NCBI GenBank assembly: GCA_003220955.1
Contig: QHTW01000075.1
Coordinates: forward strand, 1 to 38,216
DNA length: 38,216 bases
Direction: 5' to 3'
Source: Gemmatimonadota bacterium
GTDB taxonomy: Bacteria > Gemmatimonadota > Gemmatimonadetes > Gemmatimonadales > GWC2-71-9
A program made the position numbers and the translations under genes. Below, in pieces: positions 8,038 through 15,705 of this stretch. How positions within the stretch are numbered: position 1 is the stretch's first letter; each line of letters opens with the position of its first letter. The notes beneath the pieces are model-generated. The model was not told where the DNA came from. It saw only the letters and a program-made list of their open reading frames with translations, and made no database searches.

Positions 8038-8053
8038 CGTTTCACGTGAAACT
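8038..8053. other. parS site 2
   Basis: CGTTTCACGTGAAACT contains the invariant 14-base core GTTTCACGTGAAAC (8039-8052). Its centre is 26 bases from that of site 1, about two and a half helical turns. The 3' end of mnmG begins 14 bases further on. A close parS pair beside parA would be a ParB loading point. Confidence 0.94.
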
Positions 8054-8067
8054 GCAACATTCTGGGT

Positions 8068-9939
8068 CTAAGCGACCCTCCGCCGCCAGCGTGTCGCCTC
8101 GAGTACGAGGTTGTGGAGATCGCTGGGTGTGACACCCGGGACACGCGCGGCCTGCGCGAGGGAGCTGGGACGCACACGATCGAGCTTCTGCCGTGCCTCC
8201 GTCGCGAGTGTGCGCAGCTCGAGATAGGGCAGGTCAGGGGGCAGGATGAACGCCGCGAGCTCGGCGAGTCGCGCGGCCGCCTCGCGCTCTCGCGCCAGAT
8301 AGCCGTCGTACTTGATCTCGATTTCCGCCGCCACGATCGCCTCGGCGGCAGCGTCGGTCCCAACTCCGGCCGCAGCGAACAGCGCGGCCAACGACACGCC
8401 GGGCCGCTTCGCGACCACGGCAATCCGATCACTCTCCGTGAGCGTCGTACCGCTCGCGGCGAGTGGGCCCGTCGCCTCTTCCGGAGTGATCGTCGTCTCG
8501 CGCGCGAGCCGCAGTGCTGACTCTTCCGCCTCGAGCCGTCGCTCCGCGGCGCGCAGCTCGTCGTCGGTCAACAGACCGAGTCGCTCCGCGAGGGGCAGTA
8601 GTCGACGCAGCGCATTGTCTTGGCGGAGGAGCAGGCGGAACTCGGACCGCGACGTGAACAGGCGGTAGGGCTCGTCGACCCCGCGAGTCACGAGATCGTC
8701 GACGAGCACACCGATGTACGCGTCATTACGGCCGAGGACCACTGGCTCCGCGCTGCGGATGCGACGAACGGCGTTGATGCCCGCCACCACACCTTGTCCC
8801 GCCGCTTCCTCATAACCCGTCGTCCCGTTGATCTGACCAGCGAAGAAGAGATGCTCGACGCTCTTCACCTCCAGCCACGGCGTGAGCTGTGTCGGTGGAT
8901 AGTAGTCGTACTCGATCGCATACCCTGGGCGCGTCATTCGCGCGTGCTCGAGCCCTGGGACCGCGTGCAAGAACTCGAGCTGCACGGCCACGGGGAGCGA
9001 TGTGGACAGCCCGTTCACGTACAGCTCGGTTGTGTCGAGCCCTTCGGGCTCGAGGAAGATCTGGTGCCGCTTTGCGGCGGGGAACTTCACGATCTTGTCC
9101 TCGACCGACGGGCAATAGCGTGGCCCGCGACCACTGATCGCGCCGCCGTACAACGCGGACTCCTTCAAGTGTCGCTGGATGATGTCCTTCACCTCTTCGC
9201 CGGCCCACGTGATCCAGCAGGACACCTGACGCGGCCGCTCGATGCGCTCGTGGAAGGAGAAGCGAAAGTCCTCGTTGTCGCCGTCCTGCCGCTCGACGTT
9301 GCTCCAATTCACGGAGCGGCCATCCACGCGCGGCGGAGTCCCGGTCTTGAAGCGTGACACTGTAAGTCCTGTATTTTCAATGATTTGTGCCATCTCTAGC
9401 GATGGCTGATCACCGGCGCGGCCCGCGGCAATTTGCGTGTCGGTGCCGAGGTGGATGCGCCCGCGCAGAAAAGTGCCGGCGGTGATGATCACGGCCCGGG
9501 CCGTGAACCGACGTCCGTCGCCCGTCTCGACTCCGCTGATCCGAGTGCCGCCCTGATCGAAGAGCAGATTTGTGACCATGCCTTGCGTGAGCTCGAGGGC
9601 AGGGAATTGCTCGAGCAACGATCGCACGGCGCGACGGTAGAGCGTGCGATCGGCCTGGGCGCGAGGAGCCCAGACTGCCGGGCCCTTGGAGCGATTCAGC
9701 ATCCGGAACTGAATCGTCGCGCGATCGGCAGCGCGGCCCATGAGACCGCCGAGGGCGTCGACCTCGCGGACGACAGTACCCTTCGCGATCCCGCCGATGG
9801 CGGGATTGCAGGACATCTGCCCGATCGTGTCGAGGACGGAAGTGACCAGCAAAGTCCTGGCGCCGAGGCGCGCTGACATGGCAGCGGCCTCGGTGCCGGC
9901 GTGGCCGCCGCCTACGATGATTACGTCATAGTCGAACAT
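8068..9939 (-). CDS. mnmG: tRNA uridine-5-carboxymethylaminomethyl(34) synthesis enzyme MnmG (GidA)
   Basis: 623 residues, normal family length. An N-terminal FAD dinucleotide-binding motif GGGHAGTEAA (about 10-19) is followed by family signatures QMSCNPAIGGIAKG, RGPRYCPSVEDKIVKF and ELYVNGLSTSLP, FAD-contacting INGTTGYEEAAGQG, and the C-terminal helical MnmE/tRNA-binding domain (LPYLELRTLATEARQKLDRVRPSSLAQAARVPGVTPSDL style). With MnmE it modifies U34 of tRNAs reading split-box codons. It lies upstream of parA on the same strand, the classic gidA-par origin-side order. The usual companion rsmG (gidB) is absent between them; the 120-base gap instead holds the parA promoter and both parS sites. 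Confidence 0.97.
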   Translation of the reverse strand: MFDYDVIIVGGGHAGTEAAAMSARLGARTLLVTSVLDTIGQMSCNPAIGGIAKGTVVREVDALGGLMGRAADRATIQFRMLNRSKGPAVWAPRAQADRTLYRRAVRSLLEQFPALELTQGMVTNLLFDQGGTRISGVETGDGRRFTARAVIITAGTFLRGRIHLGTDTQIAAGRAGDQPSLEMAQIIENTGLTVSRFKTGTPPRVDGRSVNWSNVERQDGDNEDFRFSFHERIERPRQVSCWITWAGEEVKDIIQRHLKESALYGGAISGRGPRYCPSVEDKIVKFPAAKRHQIFLEPEGLDTTELYVNGLSTSLPVAVQLEFLHAVPGLEHARMTRPGYAIEYDYYPPTQLTPWLEVKSVEHLFFAGQINGTTGYEEAAGQGVVAGINAVRRIRSAEPVVLGRNDAYIGVLVDDLVTRGVDEPYRLFTSRSEFRLLLRQDNALRRLLPLAERLGLLTDDELRAAERRLEAEESALRLARETTITPEEATGPLAASGTTLTESDRIAVVAKRPGVSLAALFAAAGVGTDAAAEAIVAAEIEIKYDGYLAREREAAARLAELAAFILPPDLPYLELRTLATEARQKLDRVRPSSLAQAARVPGVTPSDLHNLVLEATRWRRRVA

Positions 9940-9972
9940 GGTGAGAAACTACAGAGCGAGGACCGGCAAATG

Positions 9973-9992
9973 CTAGACGTCGAGACGTCGAG
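9973..9992 (+). repeat. Palindromic dispersed repeat, copy A (left end of the four-helix unit)
   Basis: CTAGACGTCGAGACGTCGAG matches the family consensus CTAGACGTCGAGACGTCTAG at 19 of 20 bases. The consensus is CTAGACGTC and GACGTCTAG around a two-base centre. To the right, the sequence continues as ATCTAGCGGGAGGTTGGAG (9997-10015), which recurs inverted at the other end of the unit beside copy B. The TAG stop of the enclosed gene lies in this shared part. Confidence 0.85.
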
Positions 9993-9998
9993 TGGGAT

Positions 9999-10433
9999 CT
10001 AGCGGGAGGTTGGAGGTAGACGCGCTGCGCTCGCGGTGATCTTTCTGAGCAGACCAAAGAGAGTTTTCCCGGTTTCCGTGGCCAGTGCTTCCAACCTGCC
10101 GAACTCTGCCGGATCGATGTATTCCAGTCGTCGTGCTAAGCCCAGGGCAGTCTCCACCTCCGCTAACGAACCATGTGCCATGTCGAGAAACTTTCGATAC
10201 TCGCGTGAGCCCCTGCGCGAACTCCCCTCGGCGATGTTCAACACAACACTATATGCTGCGCGACGCAGCTGATCCGCCAAACGTTCCTGCTCGTAATCGG
10301 GAAATGCTTTCGAGACACGAGCGCATTCGATCGCGAGTCTTTCGGCGTGTTGCCACGCCTTGAGTGTCTTGTAGGGTGCCATCGAATAAAGATTGAGACA
10401 CAAAACAAGAAGCACGACACCGAAATCACACAT
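9999..10433 (-). CDS. Four-helix-bundle protein of the 23S rRNA IVS / Avd-like superfamily
   Basis: 144 residues from 10433, where AGGAAAGG lies 6 bases before the ATG. An internal ATG at 10382 (MAPYKTLKAWQHAERLA) is the more usual family N-terminus, giving 127 residues; the extra 17 residues are hydrophobic and may not be translated. Family marks are YKTLKAWQHA, QLRRAAYSVVLNIAEGSSRRGSREYRKFLDMA-type helices and SLAEVETALGLARRLEYI. Such proteins are found within intervening sequences of 23S rRNA, and the fold matches Avd, the accessory protein of diversity-generating retroelements; biochemical function is unknown. The C-terminus LPPTSR and the stop are encoded inside the terminal repeat. No reverse transcriptase or rRNA is nearby. 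Confidence 0.88.
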   Translation of the reverse strand: MCDFGVVLLVLCLNLYSMAPYKTLKAWQHAERLAIECARVSKAFPDYEQERLADQLRRAAYSVVLNIAEGSSRRGSREYRKFLDMAHGSLAEVETALGLARRLEYIDPAEFGRLEALATETGKTLFGLLRKITASAARLPPTSR

Positions 10434-10473
10434 GCCGTGCCTTTCCTATGCCTTCAGCTCCAGCCTCCCGCCG

Positions 10474-10493
10474 CTAGATGTCTCGACGTCTAG
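10474..10493 (-). repeat. Palindromic dispersed repeat, copy B (right end of the four-helix unit)
   Basis: Read on the minus strand this is CTAGACGTCGAGACATCTAG, one mismatch from the family consensus, so it is inverted relative to copy A. It continues inward as CGGCGGGAGGCTGGAG, matching the inner flank of copy A. Confidence 0.85.
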
Positions 10494-10505
10494 TCTTTGC
10501 AGGTC

Positions 10506-11750
10506 CTAGGCCGTACGCACCCAGCGTACCAACTCCTTCACCGTTGGCCGTTTCCCGGTCATGAGAATGCCCACCCTATAAACCCACGTGACCGCCACGA
10601 TTCCAATCGCGAGTATCACAAGTGACGCCGCCAATTCCCAGGTCGGCATGCTGCCCGCCGTCCACCGTACTGGCGTCGCGATCGGCGTCGTAAACGGCAC
10701 GAGCGAGAGTGTCCTCGCAAACGTCGAGCTGGGATCGTTCGTGAGCCCGAGAATCGAGAGGTACGAAACCATCAGAAGGTAGGTAACCGGCTGCTGCGCC
10801 TGACGCGCCTCCTGCTCGTTGCTCGACATCGCACCCACTGCCGCGAACATCGCCGAGTACAGGAGAAAACCGCCAAGGAAGAACGCGATAAAGACCGCGA
10901 GGGTCGCGGCTGGAATGTGTGGCAGCACCATCGTCTGGACCGAGGCGGGGTCGGCGCCCAGCGCCCGCGCGATCGGACCCCGGAGCGAAAGCAACACGCG
11001 CGCCGAGACGCCCCAGATCACGAATTGAAAGAAGGAAACGGAACCCGCTCCCAGAATCTTGCCGAGCATGAGCTGGAATGGACGAATCGACGAGACGAGC
11101 ACCTCGATGATCCGGGTCGTCTTTTCCTCCAGCACCGAGCTCATGACGTTCACCCCATACAGCAGAATCGCCATGAACAGCAGGATCGCCATGAAATAGG
11201 CCATGAAGAACGATTGCGTCGCGCTGTCGGACACGGCCTTGCCGTGCGATATCTTCTTTTGGTCCAACGCGATACGTATCTGGGCCCAGTCAACGACTCC
11301 GGGGTTCACACCCCTTTGCTCGAGGCGCGCCTTCACGACCAGTTTGCCGAGCGTCCGCTGCAACGACTCGATAGTCTGCATGCCGAGGTTGGATGCCTGA
11401 TACTCGGCGCGACCCGTTTGGACCAAGTCGTCTGTGATGATCAAAAATCCGTTCAACTGTTTCGACTCGACGAGGTTACTGAGGGAATCGATCACACCCG
11501 GACCCGCGGCCGCGAGCGTCGCCCGGAACGAGCCGCTGGCGTCCAACGCTTCGATGACTTTCGGGCCCAGCTTGTCGGTCGTGCTGTCCACCACGGCGAC
11601 GTTCCGGACGGCCCCGCCCATGGACTGGACGATCTGGAAGACGATGATCCCGGCGAAGAGCACGGGACCCAGGATCGCCGATACCCAGAACCACTTGGTC
11701 CGCACGCGCTCGACGAACTCGCGGCGAACGACCGCCCAGATCTTATGCAT
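10506..11750 (-). CDS. ABC-2 type transporter permease (NatB-like)
   Basis: 414 residues from the ATG at 11750. The frame is open further upstream, but that part lies inside the ATPase gene and encodes no recognisable protein. The N-terminus MHKIWAVVRREFVERVRTKWFWVSAILGP is typical of ABC-2/NatB permeases. One membrane helix near 21-42 precedes a large extracytoplasmic domain (about 45-185). Five or so further helices follow, with the conserved cytoplasmic EEKTTRIIEVLVSSIRPFQLMLGKILG stretch. It overlaps the ATPase gene by 8 bases. Such pairs export sodium, drugs, peptides or lipids; the substrate here is unknown. Confidence 0.9.
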   Translation of the reverse strand: MHKIWAVVRREFVERVRTKWFWVSAILGPVLFAGIIVFQIVQSMGGAVRNVAVVDSTTDKLGPKVIEALDASGSFRATLAAAGPGVIDSLSNLVESKQLNGFLIITDDLVQTGRAEYQASNLGMQTIESLQRTLGKLVVKARLEQRGVNPGVVDWAQIRIALDQKKISHGKAVSDSATQSFFMAYFMAILLFMAILLYGVNVMSSVLEEKTTRIIEVLVSSIRPFQLMLGKILGAGSVSFFQFVIWGVSARVLLSLRGPIARALGADPASVQTMVLPHIPAATLAVFIAFFLGGFLLYSAMFAAVGAMSSNEQEARQAQQPVTYLLMVSYLSILGLTNDPSSTFARTLSLVPFTTPIATPVRWTAGSMPTWELAASLVILAIGIVAVTWVYRVGILMTGKRPTVKELVRWVRTA

Positions 11751-12663
11751 TGGCGCCGCCGTTTGCGCCGCGAGCGCCGCTCGCCGCCGCCGTGGCAGCC
11801 TCGGGACCAACGAGATCCACGAAGATTTTGTGCAGTGAGGGGCTTGCCAACTCGAAGCGGGCGAGCCGCGCTCCAGAGTTGACCAGTGCCTTGAGGATCT
11901 CCTGGGCATCGGCCCCCGTCGCGAGCTCCAGCTCCGCCTGCTGGCCGAAGTCCTGCAGCTTCGCCACGAGCTGCCGGTCCGCGAAGATCTGCCGCGCGTT
12001 CCCCTGGGTGCCATCGAACTCGACGATCACGTGCTTGCCACCATGCGTATGCTTGACCTCGGCCAGCGTGCCATCGATGAGCTTTTTGCCGCGCGCGATG
12101 ATGCAGAGGCGGTCACAGAGTTTTTCCGCATGCTCCATGATGTGAGTGGAGAAGAGGACAGTCTTGCCCCGGTGCCGGTAGTCGACGACGGTGTCGCGGA
12201 GCACCTGAGAGTTCACGGGATCGAGTCCCGAGAAGGGCTCGTCAAGGATGACGAGATCGGGATCGTGCAGGATCGTAGAAATGAACTGCACCTTCTGCTG
12301 CATGCCTTTGGAAAGATCGGAGACTTTGCGCAGACGCCAGTCGGCGAGCCCGAGCCGCTCCAGCCATTCCAGTGCCTTGACGCGCGCAGCTCGACGCGAC
12401 ACGCCCTTCGCCTCCGCGAGGAAGACGAGCACGTCGAGGACCCGCATCCGCGGGTACAGCCCGCGCTCTTCCGGCAAATAGCCGATGCGCGCCGAATGTA
12501 TCCGGCCACCCCCGACCTGATCGAACAGCCGGATCGAGCCCGCATCGGGCTCGTAGATGTCCATGATCATGCGCAGCGTGGTCGTCTTGCCGGCGCCGTT
12601 CTCGACTGCGGTGTGACCCGAGAAGCGCTTGGTGACGCGATCGACGACGACGGGTTCAGGCAT
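11743..12663 (-). CDS. ABC transporter ATPase with an internal deletion reaching the P-loop
   Basis: 306 residues from the ATG at 12663; a TTG at 12672 is less likely because it abuts repeat copy C. The signature LSKGMQQKVQF, Walker B LVILDEPFSGLDP and H-loop STHIMEHAE are intact. However, the N-terminus reads KRFSGHTAV-ENGAGKTTTLRM. Family members have about 18-20 residues between AV and NGAGKTT, covering beta-strand 2 and the first glycine of GPNGAGKT. Here Lys is at residue 26 instead of around 45 and the first P-loop glycine is replaced (V-E-N-G-A-G-K-T). This is an in-frame loss of about 55-60 bases near 12598-12606. ATP binding is probably impaired, unless this is an assembly or strain-variant artefact. 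Confidence 0.85.
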   Translation of the reverse strand: MPEPVVVDRVTKRFSGHTAVENGAGKTTTLRMIMDIYEPDAGSIRLFDQVGGGRIHSARIGYLPEERGLYPRMRVLDVLVFLAEAKGVSRRAARVKALEWLERLGLADWRLRKVSDLSKGMQQKVQFISTILHDPDLVILDEPFSGLDPVNSQVLRDTVVDYRHRGKTVLFSTHIMEHAEKLCDRLCIIARGKKLIDGTLAEVKHTHGGKHVIVEFDGTQGNARQIFADRQLVAKLQDFGQQAELELATGADAQEILKALVNSGARLARFELASPSLHKIFVDLVGPEAATAAASGARGANGGANA

Positions 12664-12673
12664 GCCCAACAAG

Positions 12674-12709
12674 CTAGACGTCGAGACGTCTAGACGTCCA
12701 GACGTCTAG
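12674..12709 (+). repeat. Palindromic dispersed repeat, copy C (solo, two overlapping units)
   Basis: A perfect consensus unit CTAGACGTCGAGACGTCTAG (12674-12693) overlaps a second, CTAGACGTCCAGACGTCTAG (12690-12709). The right flank CTAGCGGCG resembles the inner flank of the four-helix unit, but no such gene is present. It lies between the end of sufS and the start of the ABC ATPase gene, both minus-strand, so its hairpin would form in the RNA between two operons. Confidence 0.85.
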
Positions 12710-12733
12710 CGGCGTGGGGAAGTGGCGGAAGGG

Positions 12734-13960
12734 CTAGGCCGGTACGCCGAACAGCTCGCCGGCCTTTCGAACTGCGGTCACCAAAGCATCGATATCGTCG
12801 AGGTCATTGTAGATGTAGAAGGACGCGCGCGCGGTCGCGGCGACGCCGAGCCGCCGCATCAACGGCTGCGTACAGTGGTGGCCCGCCCGAATACAGACGC
12901 CGTCCTTGTCGAGGATCGTCGCGAGGTCGTGGGGATGAATGTCGCCGTAGGTAAACGGTACGACGCCGGCGCGGTGATCGGGCGGTCCGTAGACCGTGAC
13001 GCCCTCGATCTGACTGAGCCGGTCGACGGCAATCCGCGCCAGCTCCTGTTCGTGCGCCGCCACGCGTTCCATTCCTAACTTTTCCAGATATGCGATGGCG
13101 GCCCCTAGGCCGACCGCCGCCTCCACATTCGGCGTCCCGCCCTCGAACTTGTGCGGGATCTTGTTCCAGCTGGAGCGGTCGTCCCAGACCCGCTCGATCA
13201 TCTCGCCGCCGCCGTGGTACGGCGGCATCGCTTCGAGGAGCGCCGGCTTGGCGATCAGCGCTCCGCTCCCCATCGGCGCGAGCATCTTGTGACCGGAAAG
13301 GGCGTAGAAGTCGCAGTCGAGCACCTGCACATCAACCCGGAGATGTGGACTGGACTGCGCCCCGTCGACGACGGTCACCGCGCCCGCCGCACGGGCCAGT
13401 TTGATCAGCTGCGCGGCCGGATTGACTGTCCCGAGCGAATTCGAGACACACGGAAAGGCGACGAGTTTCGGCTTCGCCTCGAGGGCGCGTCCAAAGTCGG
13501 CTAGATCGATGCGGCCGTCCGCGGTGATCTCCACCATCCGGAGTGTGGCGCCCTTTTCCTGACACAGGATCTGCCACGGAACGATGTTCGAGTGGTGATC
13601 CATCGCCGTGACGACCACCGTATCACCGCGCCCGACATTGGTCCGGCCCCACGACGCGGCGACGAGATTGATGGATTCGGTCGTGCCGCGCGTGAAGACG
13701 ACGCCCTCGCGAGCCCACGCGTTGACGAAGCGGGCGACGGCCGTGCGGGCGGCCTCGTAGGCATCGGTGGCTTCGACCGCGAGCGCGTACGCGCCGCGGT
13801 GGACGTTGGCGTTGTGGAACGTGTAGTAGTGGACGATCGCGTCGATGACCTTCCGAGGCTTCTGACTGGTCGCCGCGTTGTCCAAATACACCAGGCGTTG
13901 CCCGTTCTCCTGCCGCCCGAGAATCGGGAAGTCGGGGCGGATTCTGGCGGTGTCGAGCAT
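12734..13960 (-). CDS. sufS: Cysteine desulfurase SufS
   Basis: 408 residues from the ATG at 13960. Group II (SufS/CsdB) class I PLP fold: YLDNAATSQKP near the N-terminus, GTTESINLVAASWG, VTAMDHHSNIVPWQ, DGAQSSPHLRVDVQVLDCDFYALSGHKMLAPMGSGALI with the PLP lysine in SGHK, and GVCIRAGHHCTQPLMRRLG with the persulfide-forming cysteine of RAGHHC. It supplies sulfur to SufU. The start shares one base with the sufU stop (TGATG), so coupling is tight. It is the last gene of a sufB-C-D-U-S operon; repeat copy C lies just beyond its stop. Confidence 0.97.
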   Translation of the reverse strand: MLDTARIRPDFPILGRQENGQRLVYLDNAATSQKPRKVIDAIVHYYTFHNANVHRGAYALAVEATDAYEAARTAVARFVNAWAREGVVFTRGTTESINLVAASWGRTNVGRGDTVVVTAMDHHSNIVPWQILCQEKGATLRMVEITADGRIDLADFGRALEAKPKLVAFPCVSNSLGTVNPAAQLIKLARAAGAVTVVDGAQSSPHLRVDVQVLDCDFYALSGHKMLAPMGSGALIAKPALLEAMPPYHGGGEMIERVWDDRSSWNKIPHKFEGGTPNVEAAVGLGAAIAYLEKLGMERVAAHEQELARIAVDRLSQIEGVTVYGPPDHRAGVVPFTYGDIHPHDLATILDKDGVCIRAGHHCTQPLMRRLGVAATARASFYIYNDLDDIDALVTAVRKAGELFGVPA

Positions 13961-14430
13961 CAGAAATCCTTCGCCGATTCGGTCGTCACCGGCTCGGCGC
14001 TGCCCTCTAGCGCCGCGTGCAGCGCGTGCCAGGCGAGATTCGCGCACTTTATCCGGCTTGGAAACGCGCGCACGCCCGAAAATGCCGCGAGTTTGCCCGG
14101 CGCGTTCGCCCCGCCCGCGAGCATGGTCCGAAACGCCTCGAACATCGCTTCGGCATCGCCCATCCGCTTGCCCTTGACGGCTTCCGTCATCAGCGAGGCG
14201 GATGCCTTGGAGATCGCGCACCCGGAGCCCTGGGGCATCTGAAAGCCGACGTCGCTGATCGTGTCGCCGTCGAGCTGCACGTATAGCTGAATGCGGTCGC
14301 CGCACAGCGGATTGTTCCCCTCGGCTTTGCGATTCGCCGATTCGACGCGCTTGAAATTTCGCGGATTGCGGTTGTGGTCGAGGATGACCTGCTGGTAGAG
14401 CTCGCTGAGGTCTGGTGGGGCGCTGCTCAT
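13960..14430 (-). CDS. sufU: SufU-type iron-sulfur scaffold / sulfur acceptor
   Basis: 156 residues from the ATG at 14430, which overlaps the sufD stop as ATGA. IscU-like fold of the SufU class: LYQQVILDHNRNPRN near the N-terminus, then the three zinc/sulfur cysteines in NNPLCGD, GSGCAISKASASLM and IKCANLAW. SufU members have an insertion before the third cysteine compared with IscU, consistent with the spacing seen. In Gram-positive systems SufU is a zinc-dependent sulfurtransferase receiving persulfide from SufS, and the adjacent sufS fits. The same frame continues upstream into the first half of sufD only because sufD is frameshifted; those residues are not part of SufU. Confidence 0.93.
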   Translation of the reverse strand: MSSAPPDLSELYQQVILDHNRNPRNFKRVESANRKAEGNNPLCGDRIQLYVQLDGDTISDVGFQMPQGSGCAISKASASLMTEAVKGKRMGDAEAMFEAFRTMLAGGANAPGKLAAFSGVRAFPSRIKCANLAWHALHAALEGSAEPVTTESAKDF

Positions 14431-15705
14431 TGCTCCGCCAGTCGACCGCGCACGATTGCGTCGAGCTGCAACCGGAGCGACGCGACGTCCATGCGACCGA
14501 GGATTTCGGCGGCAAACCCGTATGTGAGCAGGCGGCGCGCTTCGTGTTCGCCGATGCCGCGGCTGCACAGGTAGAACAGCGCGCGCGGATCGAGCGGCCC
14601 AACCGTCGAGCCGTGCGTGCACTTCACGTCGTCGGCGTAGATCTCGAGCTGCGGCTGGCTGTCGGCGTGCGCGTCTGTCGACAGCAACAGGTTGTTGTTG
14701 GTTTGCTTCGAATCGGTCTTCTGCGCACCGGGCCGGACGATGATGCGGCCGGTGAACACGCCGCGCGATTTCTCGTCGAGCACACCGTTGAAGTATTCGT
14801 GGCTCTGGCAGTGATCGGCCGCATGATCGATCGTTGTGTGGTGATCGGCGTGTTGCTGACCCGCGAGGAGATACAGGCCATTGAGGATCAAGGTCCCGCC
14901 CGGACCGGCCATCACGGCGCCGATATCGTGGCGCGCGAGTTTTCCACCGAACGCGACGAAGTGAAGATTGAGTGTGCTGTCCCGTCCCTGGTGCGACTGG
15001 GTCGCCGCGACGTGATAGGCCCGATCGCTTTCGCGCTGCACGCGGTGGTAGTCGAGGCGGGCACCATCCCCAACCACGATCTCGGTGACCGCGTTGGTCC
15101 AGTAGGCAGGTCTCGACAATCGCGGCCCGCGCCTCGCGCTCTATGACCACGAGATTGCGAGGATGAGTGACCACCTGCTTGTCGCCAGTCGTCAGGAACA
15201 CCAGCTGGACCGGCTCGGCAACCGTCGCCTTGGCCGGCACGTGAACGAATGCTCCGTCGCTCACGAACGCGGTATTGAGCGCGGAGAACGGCCGGTCCTG
15301 CGTTGCGGCGTACTTGGCGAGATGCTGGCGAACGAGATCCTGCCGATGCGTGACGACGTGGGCGAGACTCTGAACGTCGTCAAAAAAAGGCGTCGAAAGA
15401 GAGCGTTGAAAAAAACCGTCAACAAAGACGAGCCGGTATCCGGCTTCGAGCACGAGAAACCGGCGGATCTCTTCGAGCGACGGAATCCGCGTCGGCGGTT
15501 TCGCCAGATCGAAGGCGCCCTCGGCGATCGGCGCGACGCTGGTGAAGCGCCACGCCTCCTGCTTCATGTTCGGAAAACCGAGATCGTGAAAGCGGGCGAT
15601 GCTGCCTTCGCGCAGATCCTTCAGCCAATCTGGAGCGCGCGACGCGCCGTTCGAGGCCCAGGCCCGGTACGATCCTACCAGCTGTTCTACATGCGCCATC
15701 GTCAC
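14427..15705 (-). pseudogene. sufD: sufD, interrupted by a frameshifting deletion near 15108
   Basis: SufD partners SufB and SufC in the cluster-assembly scaffold. The first part (15705 to about 15109; GTG at 15705 or ATG at 15699) encodes a normal SufD N-terminal half ending ARAAIVET. The rest, in another frame (about 15107 to 14427), encodes AYWTNAVTEIVVGDGARLDY through the conserved C-terminal core (LLLSTDAHADSQPQLEIYADDVKCTHGSTVGPLDPRALFYL style). Relatives have about seven residues (YVGL.DG) between VET and AYW; here only a single base remains, so about 20 bases are missing. Without correction the product would be truncated or out of frame. Since the operon is otherwise intact, sequencing or assembly error must be considered. 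Confidence 0.85.

Larger units (their letters stand above)
9973..10493 (-). mobile_element. Inverted-repeat-flanked four-helix-bundle gene unit (putative IVS- or REP-like element)
   Basis: The 521-base unit encloses one small gene between inverted terminal repeats of about 36-44 bases. Reading inward, both ends share CTAGACGTCGAGAC, then ATCTAGCGG, then CGGGAGG, one mismatch and TGGAG. The left end carries a 10-base insertion and the right end a 3-base insertion. A transcript through the unit could pair its ends into a stem of roughly 35 base pairs with the coding region in the loop, as in intervening sequences of 23S rRNA, but here it is intergenic. The enclosed DNA is less GC-rich than its neighbours. 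Gene-free copies of the palindrome occur at 12674 and 19250. Mobility is inferred; no target-site duplication is evident. Confidence 0.6.

Noticed and set aside
10474..10493. Copy B as an intrinsic terminator of the four-helix gene or neighbour
   Set aside because: It lies at the 5' end of the gene, has no T-run next to the stem, and its two-base centre is too small for a good loop.
9973..10493. A diversity-generating retroelement (Avd-like protein)
   Set aside because: No reverse transcriptase, template repeat or variable repeat is in the window.
12674..12709. A CRISPR-like array made of the overlapping palindromes
   Set aside because: Units overlap directly with no spacers, and other copies are single and scattered.
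13960..15705. One continuous 581-codon frame joining the sufD start to SufU
   Set aside because: The middle third has no SufD similarity and the true SufD C-terminal half lies in another frame, so the continuity is a by-product of the frameshift, not a SufD-SufU fusion.
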